This document shows positions 6,752 to 13,819 of a stretch of DNA of 34,406 nucleotides, piece by piece. The DNA comes from a virus. Position 1 is the first letter of the stretch. Every line of letters starts with the position of its first letter. Both the position numbers and the translations under genes were made by a program. The notes beneath the pieces are model-generated. The model was not told the origin of the DNA. It did not search any database and saw only the letters and a list, made by a program, of their open reading frames with translations. The DNA lies in IMG/VR virus record IMGVR_UViG_3300029397_000001, positions 1 to 34,406 of that record; one strand, given 5' to 3'.

Positions 6752-7385
6752 TTCTTTGACACGCCTTCACCAACGCGAATACATGTCCTGGCGAGCGATG
6801 CGACGCCGCTGCAACGATCCGAAGGACCCGCAATTCCATAACTATGGAGGTCGCGGAATATCGATCTGTGCGCAGTGGAACCAATCCTTCGGCCAGTTCC
6901 TGCGGGATATGGGGCCGCGGCCTGAAGGAAAGACCCTTGACCGGATAAACGTCAATGGAAACTACGAGCCGACCAACTGTCGTTGGGCAACGATTAAGGA
7001 GCAGAACTCAAACCGGCGCGACACCGTCATCATCGAACGCGATGGCTTGGCGCTGCCGCTGAAGGACTGGGCCTCGCGTCTTGGCATCCCCTCAACCACG
7101 CTCTACAACCGCCACAAGGCGGGTCTCAAGGGCGTGACCATTCTTTCTGGTCGCCCGGCATGGATGAAGAAAAAGCCGGTGACTATCCCGGAACGTCCGA
7201 ACCGTGGCAACAAGGCTGGATATCGAGGCGTCAGCAAGGACGGGAGCATGTGGAAGGCACAGACGCGCATCAACGGCAAGAAGATCTACCTGGGGCGGTT
7301 TCCCAGTGCTGAAGAGGCACATGCGGTGTACTGCGCGGCTCAAGCCGGACGCCCGAAATCCGACACCGACAAGAAGGAGATGTGA
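6744..7385 (+). CDS. AP2-domain protein, homing-endonuclease relative
   Basis: The ATG at 6744 overlaps the previous gene by eight bases and gives 213 residues. Three parts are visible. Residues 10-92 hold a module common in phage mobile-endonuclease relatives: MRRRCNDPKDPQFHNYGGRG, LDRINVNGNYEPTNCRWATI and KEQNSNRR. Residues 104-127 form an HTH (LPLKDWASRLGIPSTTLYNR). Residues 156-205 are an AP2 DNA-binding domain: GYRGVSKDGSMWKAQTRING then KKIYLGRFPSAEEAHAVY. I see no full HNH active site, so it may be a degenerate nuclease or a plain DNA-binding protein. GC is somewhat lower than in neighbouring genes, fitting an acquired gene. Confidence 0.85.
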   Translation: MADSLTRLHQREYMSWRAMRRRCNDPKDPQFHNYGGRGISICAQWNQSFGQFLRDMGPRPEGKTLDRINVNGNYEPTNCRWATIKEQNSNRRDTVIIERDGLALPLKDWASRLGIPSTTLYNRHKAGLKGVTILSGRPAWMKKKPVTIPERPNRGNKAGYRGVSKDGSMWKAQTRINGKKIYLGRFPSAEEAHAVYCAAQAGRPKSDTDKKEM

Positions 7386-7627
7386 TGGTCATCACCATCG
7401 AACAACACGAACTGCAACGACTGCTGGTGGAGGCCGCGCGCCAGGGCGCCAATCACGCGATCGACGACCTGGTCTGCTACCACTTCAACGAGGCCTGCGA
7501 GCGCCTGGGCATCAGCTACAACACGCTGAAAAAGCGCATCCAGGAAGGCAAGCTTCGGCCTGTCGACGGGCGCATCACCGGCGCCGAAATCCGGCGGTAT
7601 CTAGCCCAGCTTCGCAGCGATGCTTGA
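7385..7627 (+). CDS. Excisionase-like small HTH protein
   Basis: The ATG at 7385 has AAGGAGA five bases upstream and gives 80 residues. After a short helix, residues 38-75 read CERLGISYNTLKKRIQEGKL then RPVDGRITGAEIRRYLAQL, a winged-helix/MerR-like fold typical of phage excisionases, which bend DNA at the att site to favour excision. It is the last gene of the plus-strand operon and overlaps the 3' end of the convergent integrase gene by 27 bases. That position supports an Xis role, although the sequence alone would also allow a general DNA-binding protein. Confidence 0.65.
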   Translation: MVITIEQHELQRLLVEAARQGANHAIDDLVCYHFNEACERLGISYNTLKKRIQEGKLRPVDGRITGAEIRRYLAQLRSDA

Positions 7628-8584
7628 CCCGTGCGGGTTGTAATAGACCATGGCCATCTTCGGGTCGGTCCAGCCGAACATCTTGCACAGGTCCAGCACG
7701 TCGATCTTCTTGGCGATCATCGTTGCCGCGGTGTGGCGCGTGTCGTGGAAGGTGAACCCCTCCAGCTTGGCGCGCTTGCGGTACTTGCGAAACAGGGCAT
7801 CCAGGGACGCCGAAGCGAGGCCGAACACCAGCTCGTCGTCCCAGCCCTTCATCCGCGCCAGGATGGCGCGCGCCCGCGTCGACAGCGGCACATCGCGCGG
7901 CCGGTCGCTCTTCGTGTCGGGCAGGTGCACGTGCAGCTCGTGCACGTTCTTCCACGTCAGCCCGCACAGCTCGCCGGCGCGCATGCCGGTGCGCAGCGCC
8001 AGCAGCATGCAGTTGGCCACCGCCTGCCCGGTGCTGGCCACTCGCCCGCGGCGCCGGTAGCCCATCTCGCGCAGCATCGCCCGCACTTCCCCCATCGCGA
8101 TCACTCGGTCGCGGTGTTTGCCCTTGGCAGGCTTGCGGATACCCCGGCAGGGATTGACCTGCACCCATTCCCATTCGAGGCGGGCCGCCTCAAATACGGA
8201 GGCCAGCAGGCTCAATTCACGAAGCACCGAGGACGGGCCTATGCTCTTAGCGCGGTCGTCCCGGAACGCAGCGACGTGCTGGGCGGTTACCTTGGATATG
8301 GGCAGGTCCAGCGGCAGCTCGTAGCTTTCGAAGGCAGCCAGCCGCACCTGCTCCCACCGCTCCCCCTTCCGGTGCGGGGACACTTCATCGCTGTATTTTC
8401 GCAACGCCTGGCGCAGCGTATGCAGGTCGCCGGCCGGCTTTGTGGCGTGGTCACGGATCTCTGCCTCACGCTTTGCCGCCCACTCGACCGCCTCCCGGCG
8501 CGTGGGGAAGGTGTCGCTGTCGCGGACGCCCGCCAGCTTGATCTGGGCGCGGTAGCCCTTTGCTGTCTTCTGGATGCTTGCCAT
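7601..8584 (-). CDS. int: Tyrosine site-specific recombinase (phage integrase)
   Basis: A 327-residue integrase. The N-terminus is an arm-binding domain (KGYRAQIKLAGVRDSDTFPT), residues about 55-145 are the SAM-like core-binding domain, and the catalytic domain follows with RTGMRAGELCGL (Arg 202), TKSD (Lys 225), FHDTRHTAA (His 280, Arg 283), FGWTDP (Trp 305 in place of the second His, a tolerated variant) and the nucleophile in VYYN (Tyr 314). It would join attP to the host attB. Its start faces the candidate attP region, and its 3' end overlaps the excisionase-like gene from the other strand. Confidence 0.95.
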   Translation of the reverse strand: MASIQKTAKGYRAQIKLAGVRDSDTFPTRREAVEWAAKREAEIRDHATKPAGDLHTLRQALRKYSDEVSPHRKGERWEQVRLAAFESYELPLDLPISKVTAQHVAAFRDDRAKSIGPSSVLRELSLLASVFEAARLEWEWVQVNPCRGIRKPAKGKHRDRVIAMGEVRAMLREMGYRRRGRVASTGQAVANCMLLALRTGMRAGELCGLTWKNVHELHVHLPDTKSDRPRDVPLSTRARAILARMKGWDDELVFGLASASLDALFRKYRKRAKLEGFTFHDTRHTAATMIAKKIDVLDLCKMFGWTDPKMAMVYYNPHGSSIAAKLG

Positions 8585-8671
8585 CTGGGGCCGAGGCCGG
8601 GGCCTGGATGGGGCCGGAGACTGCGAATTCTTGCTTTTTAGCAGTCAACCGATCACCCACCCATCCCGCCA

Positions 8672-8715
8672 AACCGTTGATTTGAAAGGCTTTGATATTA
8701 GCCGATCAACGGTTT
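8672..8715. repeat. 11-bp perfect inverted repeat near attP
   Basis: AAACCGTTGAT (8672-8682) and ATCAACGGTTT (8705-8715) are perfect inverted copies 22 bases apart. A related CAACCGATCA lies at 8647-8656. The block lies about 90 bases upstream of the integrase start. Integrase arm sites, excisionase sites or an operator are all possible. It is not followed by a T-run, so it is not an obvious terminator. Confidence 0.6.
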
Positions 8716-8724
8716 TCAATAAGT

Positions 8725-8752
8725 TGGTGCGAAGGAGGGGACTCTCGAATCC
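8725..8752 (-). other. Candidate attP core resembling the 3' end of a tRNA
   Basis: Read on the minus strand, this stretch is GGATTCGAGAGTCCCCTCC followed by TTCGCACCA. It has a T-loop-like TTCGA and a terminal CCA, as expected if the phage integrates in the 3' end of a tRNA gene. Two bases too many lie between TTCGA and the acceptor strand for a normal T-arm, so it is not an intact tRNA end. Its place upstream of int supports an attP core; the exact crossover cannot be set from one sequence. Confidence 0.4.
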
Positions 8753-8854
8753 AGGATTGGCGCGGGTTTCGTCGACTTTTGGGGCCAATTTGGGGCTGGC
8801 CCCAGCCCTTCACTGCACCACGCCGACTCGAACGCGCGCTCGTATACTCGAACC

Positions 8855-9073
8855 ATGGACGACAACGGAATCCTGGAACAGGTCCCCGGCCAGTACGTGG
8901 CCCAGGCCGCCCGCACCCTGCCGCCGGCGGCCACCGCCGAGGACCGCGACTACCCGGTCGAGATCGACGCCGGCCATGCCGGCCTGGTGCGCATCATCTT
9001 CCGGCGCCAGAAGGCCAGGCGCGCCAAGCATATGCATTGGTTCTGGCTGGCCAAGCGAGCGGACAAGATCTGA
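8855..9073 (+). CDS. Unknown 72-residue protein beside attP
   Basis: The ATG at 8855 gives a 72-residue soluble protein with an acidic first half (AEDRDYPVEIDAGHAGLVRI) and a very basic second half (FRRQKARRAKHMHWFWLAKR). No family is recognised and there is no HTH. No ribosome binding site is visible. TATACT lies at 8843-8848, so a promoter there would begin transcription at about the start codon, giving a leaderless message. It ends 38 bases before the membrane-protein gene and may be cotranscribed with it. Confidence 0.5.
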   Translation: MDDNGILEQVPGQYVAQAARTLPPAATAEDRDYPVEIDAGHAGLVRIIFRRQKARRAKHMHWFWLAKRADKI

Positions 9074-9111
9074 CGAAGTAAACTCCCCGGGCCAACGACA
9101 ACAAGAAGCCC

Positions 9112-10512
9112 ATGAAAACTACCTCCAAGCCCGTCAGCTTGTGGGAATGCGCGGCATTCCTTTACCTGTTTGCCCCGGTCGTCGTCTTCTTCGCCACCTC
9201 CGTGCGGTGGGAAATCGCCGTCCTGGCTGTGCCGCTGCTGCTGTGGAGCTTGGCCAGCATTGCCCGGCGCACGAGCTTCGCACTGCCGGTGGGTCAGCGT
9301 AAAGCGGCCCTCTGGTACGCAGGCCTGAGCGCGGCCTGTCTGGTCCTCGGCGGCGCTGGCGGCTTCACCGCGATCCCTGGGGATTGGGAGAAGCACTTCG
9401 CCATCCTGAACTTCCTGCTCAAGAACGACTGGCCGCCGACCATCACATCCGCCGCCGGTGACGTCGAAGTGCTGCGCTACTCGCTGGGCTGGTATCTGGT
9501 GCCGGCCCTGGTGGCCAAGGCCGTCGGCGCCCACAACGTCGACCTGTTCAGCGCGGGCTGGTCCCTCATCGGGCTGACGATCTTCTTTTCCCTCGCCGCC
9601 GACTTCTGGCCAGGCTGGAAAGGGAAAATTGCCGGCCCTGTGGTGTTCCTGCTGTTCAGTGGGATGGACTACGTCGGGACGCAAGTGACCGGGTACATGC
9701 TGATGCCCACGCACTGGGAGTGGTGGGCGGGTTGGATGCAATACACGGCGAACCTAACGTCGCTATTTTGGGTGCCTCAACATGCATTGCCAGCGTGGCT
9801 GATTATTGCGCTGCTCCTCAAACAGTGGGAAACCCCTACTCTACTTGAGCATGCGGCAGGCCTATTGGCAGTCGCCGCATTCTGGTCACCGTTTGTGGCG
9901 GTCGGCTTGGCGCCCTTCTACATAGTGCTCCTGTGCCGATATGGACTACGACCGATCAGCCTGCACTGGCGCCCAATCGCCGAGGTGCTTATTGTCGGGA
10001 TCCCTCTAATGCTCTACCTGATTTCTGGCACCGGGGAGCTGATGCGCGGATTCATCTGGCAAAACCCATGCGTGCTGCTGCCACACTCCCCGCCTTGTTT
10101 TAGCCCTAGCTCATATGCCCTTGTAATGGCGCTGGAGGTCTTGCCATTTGTCGTTTTGGGCTTGATCGCACAGCCCACGCTGCGGCCGCTCATCTTCGCG
10201 GCGGCCGCGGCCTTGGCGATTTTTCCGATCTACCGTCTGGGCATATACAACGACCTGACGATGAGGGGATCTGCCCCGGCCATTGGTTTGTTGGCCATCG
10301 TCACAGTCCGCGCCGCGCTCACCCAGAAAGCGTGGCTGGCCGTTGCCACATGGGCCATATTGACGGTTGGCGCCGTGACACCGATCGGTGAAATTCAGAC
10401 CGCACTCACCTATGAAGTGAAACCGACGTCATCGCACGAGTTCGACAACGCCCTGCTGGGGACGTTCCGGCAACAGTACTTCGCACCGTATCGGGCCGGC
10501 TTGCTGCGGTGA
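9112..10512 (+). CDS. Polytopic membrane protein, possible surface-modification (GT-C-like) enzyme
   Basis: This 466-residue protein is hydrophobic along its length, with roughly ten membrane segments, for example FLYLFAPVVVFFATSV, AVPLLLWSLASIA, PVVFLLFSGMDYV, LPAWLIIALLL and VLPFVVLGLIAQP. A polar loop after the third segment has GDWEKHFAILNFLLKNDWPP, an acidic patch of the kind seen in the first outer loop of GT-C glycosyltransferases. I cannot assign a family with certainty. Its place between attP and the lysis genes, on the opposite strand to the late operon, is where phages such as P22 carry O-antigen conversion genes. The middle part (about 9,750-10,200) is visibly less GC-rich than the phage core, suggesting separate origin. 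Confidence 0.7.
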   Translation: MKTTSKPVSLWECAAFLYLFAPVVVFFATSVRWEIAVLAVPLLLWSLASIARRTSFALPVGQRKAALWYAGLSAACLVLGGAGGFTAIPGDWEKHFAILNFLLKNDWPPTITSAAGDVEVLRYSLGWYLVPALVAKAVGAHNVDLFSAGWSLIGLTIFFSLAADFWPGWKGKIAGPVVFLLFSGMDYVGTQVTGYMLMPTHWEWWAGWMQYTANLTSLFWVPQHALPAWLIIALLLKQWETPTLLEHAAGLLAVAAFWSPFVAVGLAPFYIVLLCRYGLRPISLHWRPIAEVLIVGIPLMLYLISGTGELMRGFIWQNPCVLLPHSPPCFSPSSYALVMALEVLPFVVLGLIAQPTLRPLIFAAAAALAIFPIYRLGIYNDLTMRGSAPAIGLLAIVTVRAALTQKAWLAVATWAILTVGAVTPIGEIQTALTYEVKPTSSHEFDNALLGTFRQQYFAPYRAGLLR

Positions 10513-10514
10513 CG

Positions 10515-11045
10515 CTACGGTCTGGCACCGCGCAGCCCATCGTACGCACGCTCGCAAGTCAATCCGGCGATACGGGAACGGTCTGCAATTCCCGCAAGCG
10601 CTTCAGCTCGATCGACAGCGCGGCCGAGCATGTAGGCGAGCAGATCGGCGGCTGCGGCCCCTGCCGGGCTTCCTGCGGTAAGCTCGGGATATCTGCCGGC
10701 TGCGGCGCGAGCCAACGTGTTTGCGCGGGCGCGCATGCTGTCACGCTCAGCACGAGCGCCAACAGCATCAGCAGCCGCGGCAGAGGCTTGTTTATGGGCA
10801 TCATCAAGGGCATTCTCCAATGCGGCAACGCGCCGCCTTCCTTCCTCTCGGGCTGCCTCGACAGCGGTAATGGTGGCCTGGGCCTGGGCGTCACGCTCCA
10901 GCGCTCGCGCGGCCACCTCGGCGGCAAGCTGCGCATCTCCCCGCCAGCCCTGGACAACCCAAGCCAATCCGCCAGCCATCACCGCCCCGGCCAGCGCGGC
11001 GGCGGCGTAGCCGCGCCAACCGATCAACGCAGACCCGAGAGACAT
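10515..11045 (-). CDS. Rz-like inner-membrane spanin subunit
   Basis: A 176-residue protein with one N-terminal membrane segment (AAAALAGAVMAGGLAWVVQG, about residues 14-33) followed by a long Ala/Arg/Glu-rich coiled coil, the build of Rz. Spanins fuse inner and outer membranes in the last step of lysis, with a lipoprotein partner encoded in another frame inside the same gene, as seen here. The start overlaps the end of the endolysin gene by 22 bases. It ends two bases from the convergent membrane-protein gene. Confidence 0.85.
   Translation of the reverse strand: MSLGSALIGWRGYAAAALAGAVMAGGLAWVVQGWRGDAQLAAEVAARALERDAQAQATITAVEAAREEGRRRVAALENALDDAHKQASAAAADAVGARAERDSMRARANTLARAAAGRYPELTAGSPAGAAAADLLAYMLGRAVDRAEALAGIADRSRIAGLTCERAYDGLRGARP
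10559..10804 (-). CDS. Rz1-like outer-membrane lipoprotein embedded in Rz
   Basis: An 81-residue ORF lies entirely within the Rz gene in another frame. It has a lipoprotein signal, LLMLLALVLSVTAC, with the lipobox VTAC, then a Pro/Gln-rich mature part (APAQTRWLAPQPADIPSLPQ), typical of Rz1. The frame is open further upstream, but that is Rz shadow; an ATG at 10804 with GGAGA about nine bases before it is preferred, with 10813 and 10801 as alternatives. It would bridge to Rz across the periplasm. Confidence 0.8.
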   Translation of the reverse strand: MMPINKPLPRLLMLLALVLSVTACAPAQTRWLAPQPADIPSLPQEARQGPQPPICSPTCSAALSIELKRLRELQTVPVSPD

Positions 11046-11578
11046 AACCGCTCCTCATCCAGCCGGCGGTTGTACAGGCCCCGCACGAAGACCTTGGCGC
11101 CCTTGGCGTCCGTGACATAGGACCAGACAGGGGAACCGTTCGGCGCGTGCGCCAGGGCGTTGCACCCCTCGCGCAGCCGGCCCGCGTTGATCAGGCCCAC
11201 GGCACGGCTCGCGCAGGTGGCGGGCGTGCCGAAGTTGTGGGCGTGGCTGCTCAGCGCGTCGAAAATCGGCTGGCTGATCGTCACGTCGATGCAGTCCGCC
11301 AGCTTCAACTGGCCCTTGGTAACCACGAGGCGCTCGATCTGCTCGCAACGCTCCGGCGCCCAGTAATCGCCCACCACCAGCGGCTCCTGGCTGGTGTGCT
11401 TGGTGATTCCCTTGCAAACCGTGGGCAGCCCGCCGGCCAGCTTGTCAGCGTAGACGACGTTCTGCCCCTCGCCTTCCCACTTGCCGAGGAACGTTTGCAG
11501 CGTCGGCGAAAACACCGCCAGAGCGCCAGAAGCAACGAGCGTGGCCGCGCCGCCCGCGATTTTTGTACCCAGCTTCAT
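11024..11578 (-). CDS. Endolysin, lysozyme of GH24 type, probable SAR form
   Basis: A 184-residue muramidase. The N-terminus (KIAGGAATLVASGALAVF, residues 6-23) is a weakly hydrophobic Gly/Ala-rich segment as in signal-anchor-release endolysins, which reach the periplasm without a large holin hole. The catalytic region is FLGKWEGEGQNVVYADKLAG (Glu 35 or 37, Asp 45) and then LPTVCKGITKHT, in the Glu-8-Asp-5-Thr style with VC near the third position. Several cysteines could support disulphide-controlled activation. It overlaps the holin gene by four bases and the Rz gene by 22. Confidence 0.88.
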   Translation of the reverse strand: MKLGTKIAGGAATLVASGALAVFSPTLQTFLGKWEGEGQNVVYADKLAGGLPTVCKGITKHTSQEPLVVGDYWAPERCEQIERLVVTKGQLKLADCIDVTISQPIFDALSSHAHNFGTPATCASRAVGLINAGRLREGCNALAHAPNGSPVWSYVTDAKGAKVFVRGLYNRRLDEERLCLSGLR

Positions 11579-11859
11579 TTGATGCCCCTCCAGGCAGAGT
11601 AGGCGGTGATTACGGCAGTCACCAACCCCACGATGTAGGCAAGCGGACGCGCAAGGCGACCGAGCCCCTGGAGCACCTTGAACCCGCCCGCCAGCGCCTG
11701 AAAGGTATCCACGATGTCCTGAGTGTTCTGCCTAATCGTTTCGATTGACTCGGTATTACGGGCGGTGGCTTGTGTGTTCGCCGCCATGTCTGCCTCGATT
11801 TGCACGACTCGCGCGTGCAGTGATTTGATAAATGCGTCGGACAGATGCTCGTCAGCCAT
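11575..11859 (-). CDS. Holin-like protein (XhlA-type topology)
   Basis: A 94-residue protein with a long N-terminal coiled coil (residues about 8-60, QIEADMAANTQATARNTESI) and a single C-terminal membrane segment (PLAYIVGLVTAVITAYSAW, about 71-89). This matches the layout of XhlA-like lysis proteins, and it sits first in the holin-endolysin-Rz-Rz1 cassette. AAAGGAAAG lies just before the ATG. It probably forms or helps form the membrane lesion that triggers lysis. A different membrane-associated role cannot be excluded from topology alone. Confidence 0.7.
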   Translation of the reverse strand: MADEHLSDAFIKSLHARVVQIEADMAANTQATARNTESIETIRQNTQDIVDTFQALAGGFKVLQGLGRLARPLAYIVGLVTAVITAYSAWRGIK

Positions 11860-11901
11860 GGACTTTCCTTTGAAGCGACAACATCGCGTCCCCTATAGAC
11901 G

Positions 11902-11925
11902 AAAAAAAGCCCGCGCGCGGCGGGC
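11902..11925 (-). terminator. Rho-independent terminator between tail and lysis genes
   Basis: On the minus strand GCCCGC-CGCGC-GCGGGC is followed by seven T. It lies after the tail-fibre assembly gene and before the holin gene, so lysis genes need readthrough, antitermination or their own promoter. Confidence 0.8.
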
Positions 11926-11946
11926 ATGTATCTACCGGAAACACCG

Positions 11947-12348
11947 CTATCCGGCCGGCGCTTGGGGCCACTGTATGGTGACGGGAAATCCCTCCTGCTG
12001 ATCGATGCGATTCAGTGCCACGCGGTAGAGCTTCCAAGCACGCAGACGCTCGTCTTCGACGGGGGTTGCCATACCCAGGTCGGCAGCGTCTTGCAACGGG
12101 GCGATTTTGGCCGCGGCCAACTGGAGATTGTGGTCCCTCACCATCAACGCATTGGCCCCCAACTGCTCCGCAGTTAGGGGCGGCGGTTCTTCGACGATGG
12201 GAAACCCGTCTTTGTTGGGGGACACGACCTTTCCCGCAGCGCCGGCCGCGATGATTGCCGCATGTGCGTCGGCGCTTATTTCTACGCCACCGTTATCGTG
12301 CAAGTCATAGGCAAAACGCTGGTCTTCTTCAATCCATTTTGCGAACAT
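11947..12348 (-). CDS. Tail fibre assembly protein
   Basis: A 133-residue protein of the tail-fibre assembly (Caudo_TAP) type, which helps fibres fold and attach and usually lies directly after the fibre gene, as here. Visible features are PIVEEPPPLTAEQLGANALM near the middle, a helical run (LAAAKIAPLQDAADLGMATP) and the typical end WKLYRVALNRI, then a Pro-rich IQWPQAPAG. The first 60 residues differ from lambda-type members, which is normal for host-range genes. It is separated from the fibre gene by about nine bases. Confidence 0.8.
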   Translation of the reverse strand: MFAKWIEEDQRFAYDLHDNGGVEISADAHAAIIAAGAAGKVVSPNKDGFPIVEEPPPLTAEQLGANALMVRDHNLQLAAAKIAPLQDAADLGMATPVEDERLRAWKLYRVALNRIDQQEGFPVTIQWPQAPAG

Positions 12349-12357
12349 TCGAGGCTC

Positions 12358-13155
12358 CTAGTATCCGATCGCCAACCACGTGCAGCTAACAAGGTTTGAC
12401 CCGCTTGCCAGCACTGGCACCGATCCACCCGGAGCCGCAAAGCAATTAACAGTCGCGCCAGTTCTTGTAAATCCATTCAACGTGACATACGCCTGAAAAT
12501 TGGCGCCCGTGTTAGCGCCGATTGGTATAACGCTAAGGCAGGCAGTGGGGAATGCCTGCGCAAAAGTAATATTTGTGTTCGCAGACGGTGCGCTGGCCTG
12601 GTAGCCCCACTTCAAAATCAGACTGCCAGGAGTCGCTTGAAAGCCGATGTCGGTAAGAGATTGCGCGCCGCCTTTGAAGGCATCGGCCAGCTTCTTGGGC
12701 GTCAACAACACCAGGTCATCGACCAGCGCCTGGGCCTGCGCCGTGGTTGCGATTCCGGCGCCCAGCGATACCCAGTTGGCTCCGCCGCTGTCCGGGTTCG
12801 ACGTGTTGTTGTCGACCAGGTTCAGCCAGCTTCCATTTCCAGAAGCGGCCGCGAGAACGGCTCCCTTCGGGTAGCCGCCCGCCGCGGTCGCGAATGCGGA
12901 GTCATAGGGATAGCGTCCGCCGGCCTGTGCCCACCGCACGGCCGTGCTCAAGAAATTCAGGATGCCGTTGAAGTCCGCCCCATATGGGGGCACCCCGCCG
13001 GCCGCCAGCGGCGTCATCGTCAGCGGCGGGAATCCGTCGGTGAATGACGCCGCCCCAGGCGTGATTCCGATCTGGGACGAAACGGGGATGGTGTTCTTGG
13101 TGCCGCTATCCGCAAAGGGAACGGCGGACTTGCTGGGTGCGTTGCTAACCTGCAT
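12358..13155 (-). CDS. Tail fibre / receptor-binding protein
   Basis: A 265-residue, Gly/Ala/Ser-rich protein with a phage fibre layout. The N-terminus (SKSAVPFADSGTKNTIPVSS and PPYGADFNGILNFLSTAVRW) resembles baseplate-attachment ends of short fibres. A middle segment, LVLLTPKKLADAF, is a common fibre element. The C-terminal 90 residues, ending CTWLAIGY, form a beta-rich tip likely to touch the receptor. Base composition is less GC-biased toward its 3' end (about 12,360-12,640), suggesting tip exchange. There is no reverse transcriptase nearby, so no sign of a Bordetella-type diversity-generating system. Confidence 0.85.
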   Translation of the reverse strand: MQVSNAPSKSAVPFADSGTKNTIPVSSQIGITPGAASFTDGFPPLTMTPLAAGGVPPYGADFNGILNFLSTAVRWAQAGGRYPYDSAFATAAGGYPKGAVLAAASGNGSWLNLVDNNTSNPDSGGANWVSLGAGIATTAQAQALVDDLVLLTPKKLADAFKGGAQSLTDIGFQATPGSLILKWGYQASAPSANTNITFAQAFPTACLSVIPIGANTGANFQAYVTLNGFTRTGATVNCFAAPGGSVPVLASGSNLVSCTWLAIGY

Positions 13156-13819
13156 GGATGAGCCCCGAAGAAGTGAAGAATACGCCGGACCCGAAAGGCT
13201 GCATCAGCCCCTCGTTAAATCCGAAAGTGGAAGATCGGTCCACCTGCAACACGTTGGCCAGAACGGCCGCAGGCTTGGGAATGGCTCCAGACTGGGTGAG
13301 GATGGCAATCTCGAAAGGTTCGAGCGCGAACTCGAAGACATAGCGAAATTCCATCTTTCCGGTGTCGGACACGTAGCACCGGCCGCGGCCGTTGAAGAGG
13401 TTGGACAGCAGCCGATTCAGGCTCGGTGATGTGCAATCCGAGATGTTGGCCAGCGCCTTGACCAAGATCAGCTTTCGATACGCATCGTCGGCCAATCGAT
13501 AGGTCTGCGTGTCTTGCACGCCGGTGTAGAACGGCGCTTGGTTGAAGGGCTGCCAGCTGATTGCCTCCTCATAGCCAAGGTAGGTCACGTCCCCTGGAAC
13601 CATCAGCATTCGCCCTATACCGACGATCCTGCCCCAGATATCCAGGCCGAAGCCCTGCGCCGTTTCCACGTTCCAGACGAAGCTGTAGAAGGCGTCGAAA
13701 TCCGTGTCCGGGTTGATGTAGTCATCCATGTTGTTGGCCAACTGGACGAGCGTCGGGCTGTTCGCGTACTGGCTGATGATGGTCCGCGCCACCAAGCCTG
13801 GTTTCGGTTGCACGCTCAT
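13145..13819 (-). CDS. Baseplate protein, DUF2612 (gpI-like)
   Basis: A 224-residue baseplate component. The middle reads FDAFYSFVWNVETAQGFGLD then IWGRIVGIGR, and later LADDAYRKLILVKALANISD, the typical DUF2612 pattern. These proteins take the place of P2 gpI, linking the gpJ wedge to the tail fibres. Gene order (gpJ, this gene, fibre) agrees. Start and stop overlap neighbours by a few bases, as in the rest of the late operon. Confidence 0.88.
   Translation of the reverse strand: MSVQPKPGLVARTIISQYANSPTLVQLANNMDDYINPDTDFDAFYSFVWNVETAQGFGLDIWGRIVGIGRMLMVPGDVTYLGYEEAISWQPFNQAPFYTGVQDTQTYRLADDAYRKLILVKALANISDCTSPSLNRLLSNLFNGRGRCYVSDTGKMEFRYVFEFALEPFEIAILTQSGAIPKPAAVLANVLQVDRSSTFGFNEGLMQPFGSGVFFTSSGLIHAG

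Noticed and set aside
8725-8752. Complete tRNA gene near the integrase
   Set aside because: Only a 3'-end-like stretch is present, with a T-arm two bases too long and no anticodon arm; kept only as a candidate attP core.
10509-11120. 203-residue plus-strand open frame across the Rz genes
   Set aside because: Antisense to the supported Rz/Rz1 pair; Ser/Arg/Gly-rich and without a start signal.
12358-13155. Diversity-generating retroelement acting on the tail fibre, as in Bordetella phage BPP-1
   Set aside because: No reverse transcriptase ORF, no template/variable repeat pair, and no other sign of the system in the window.
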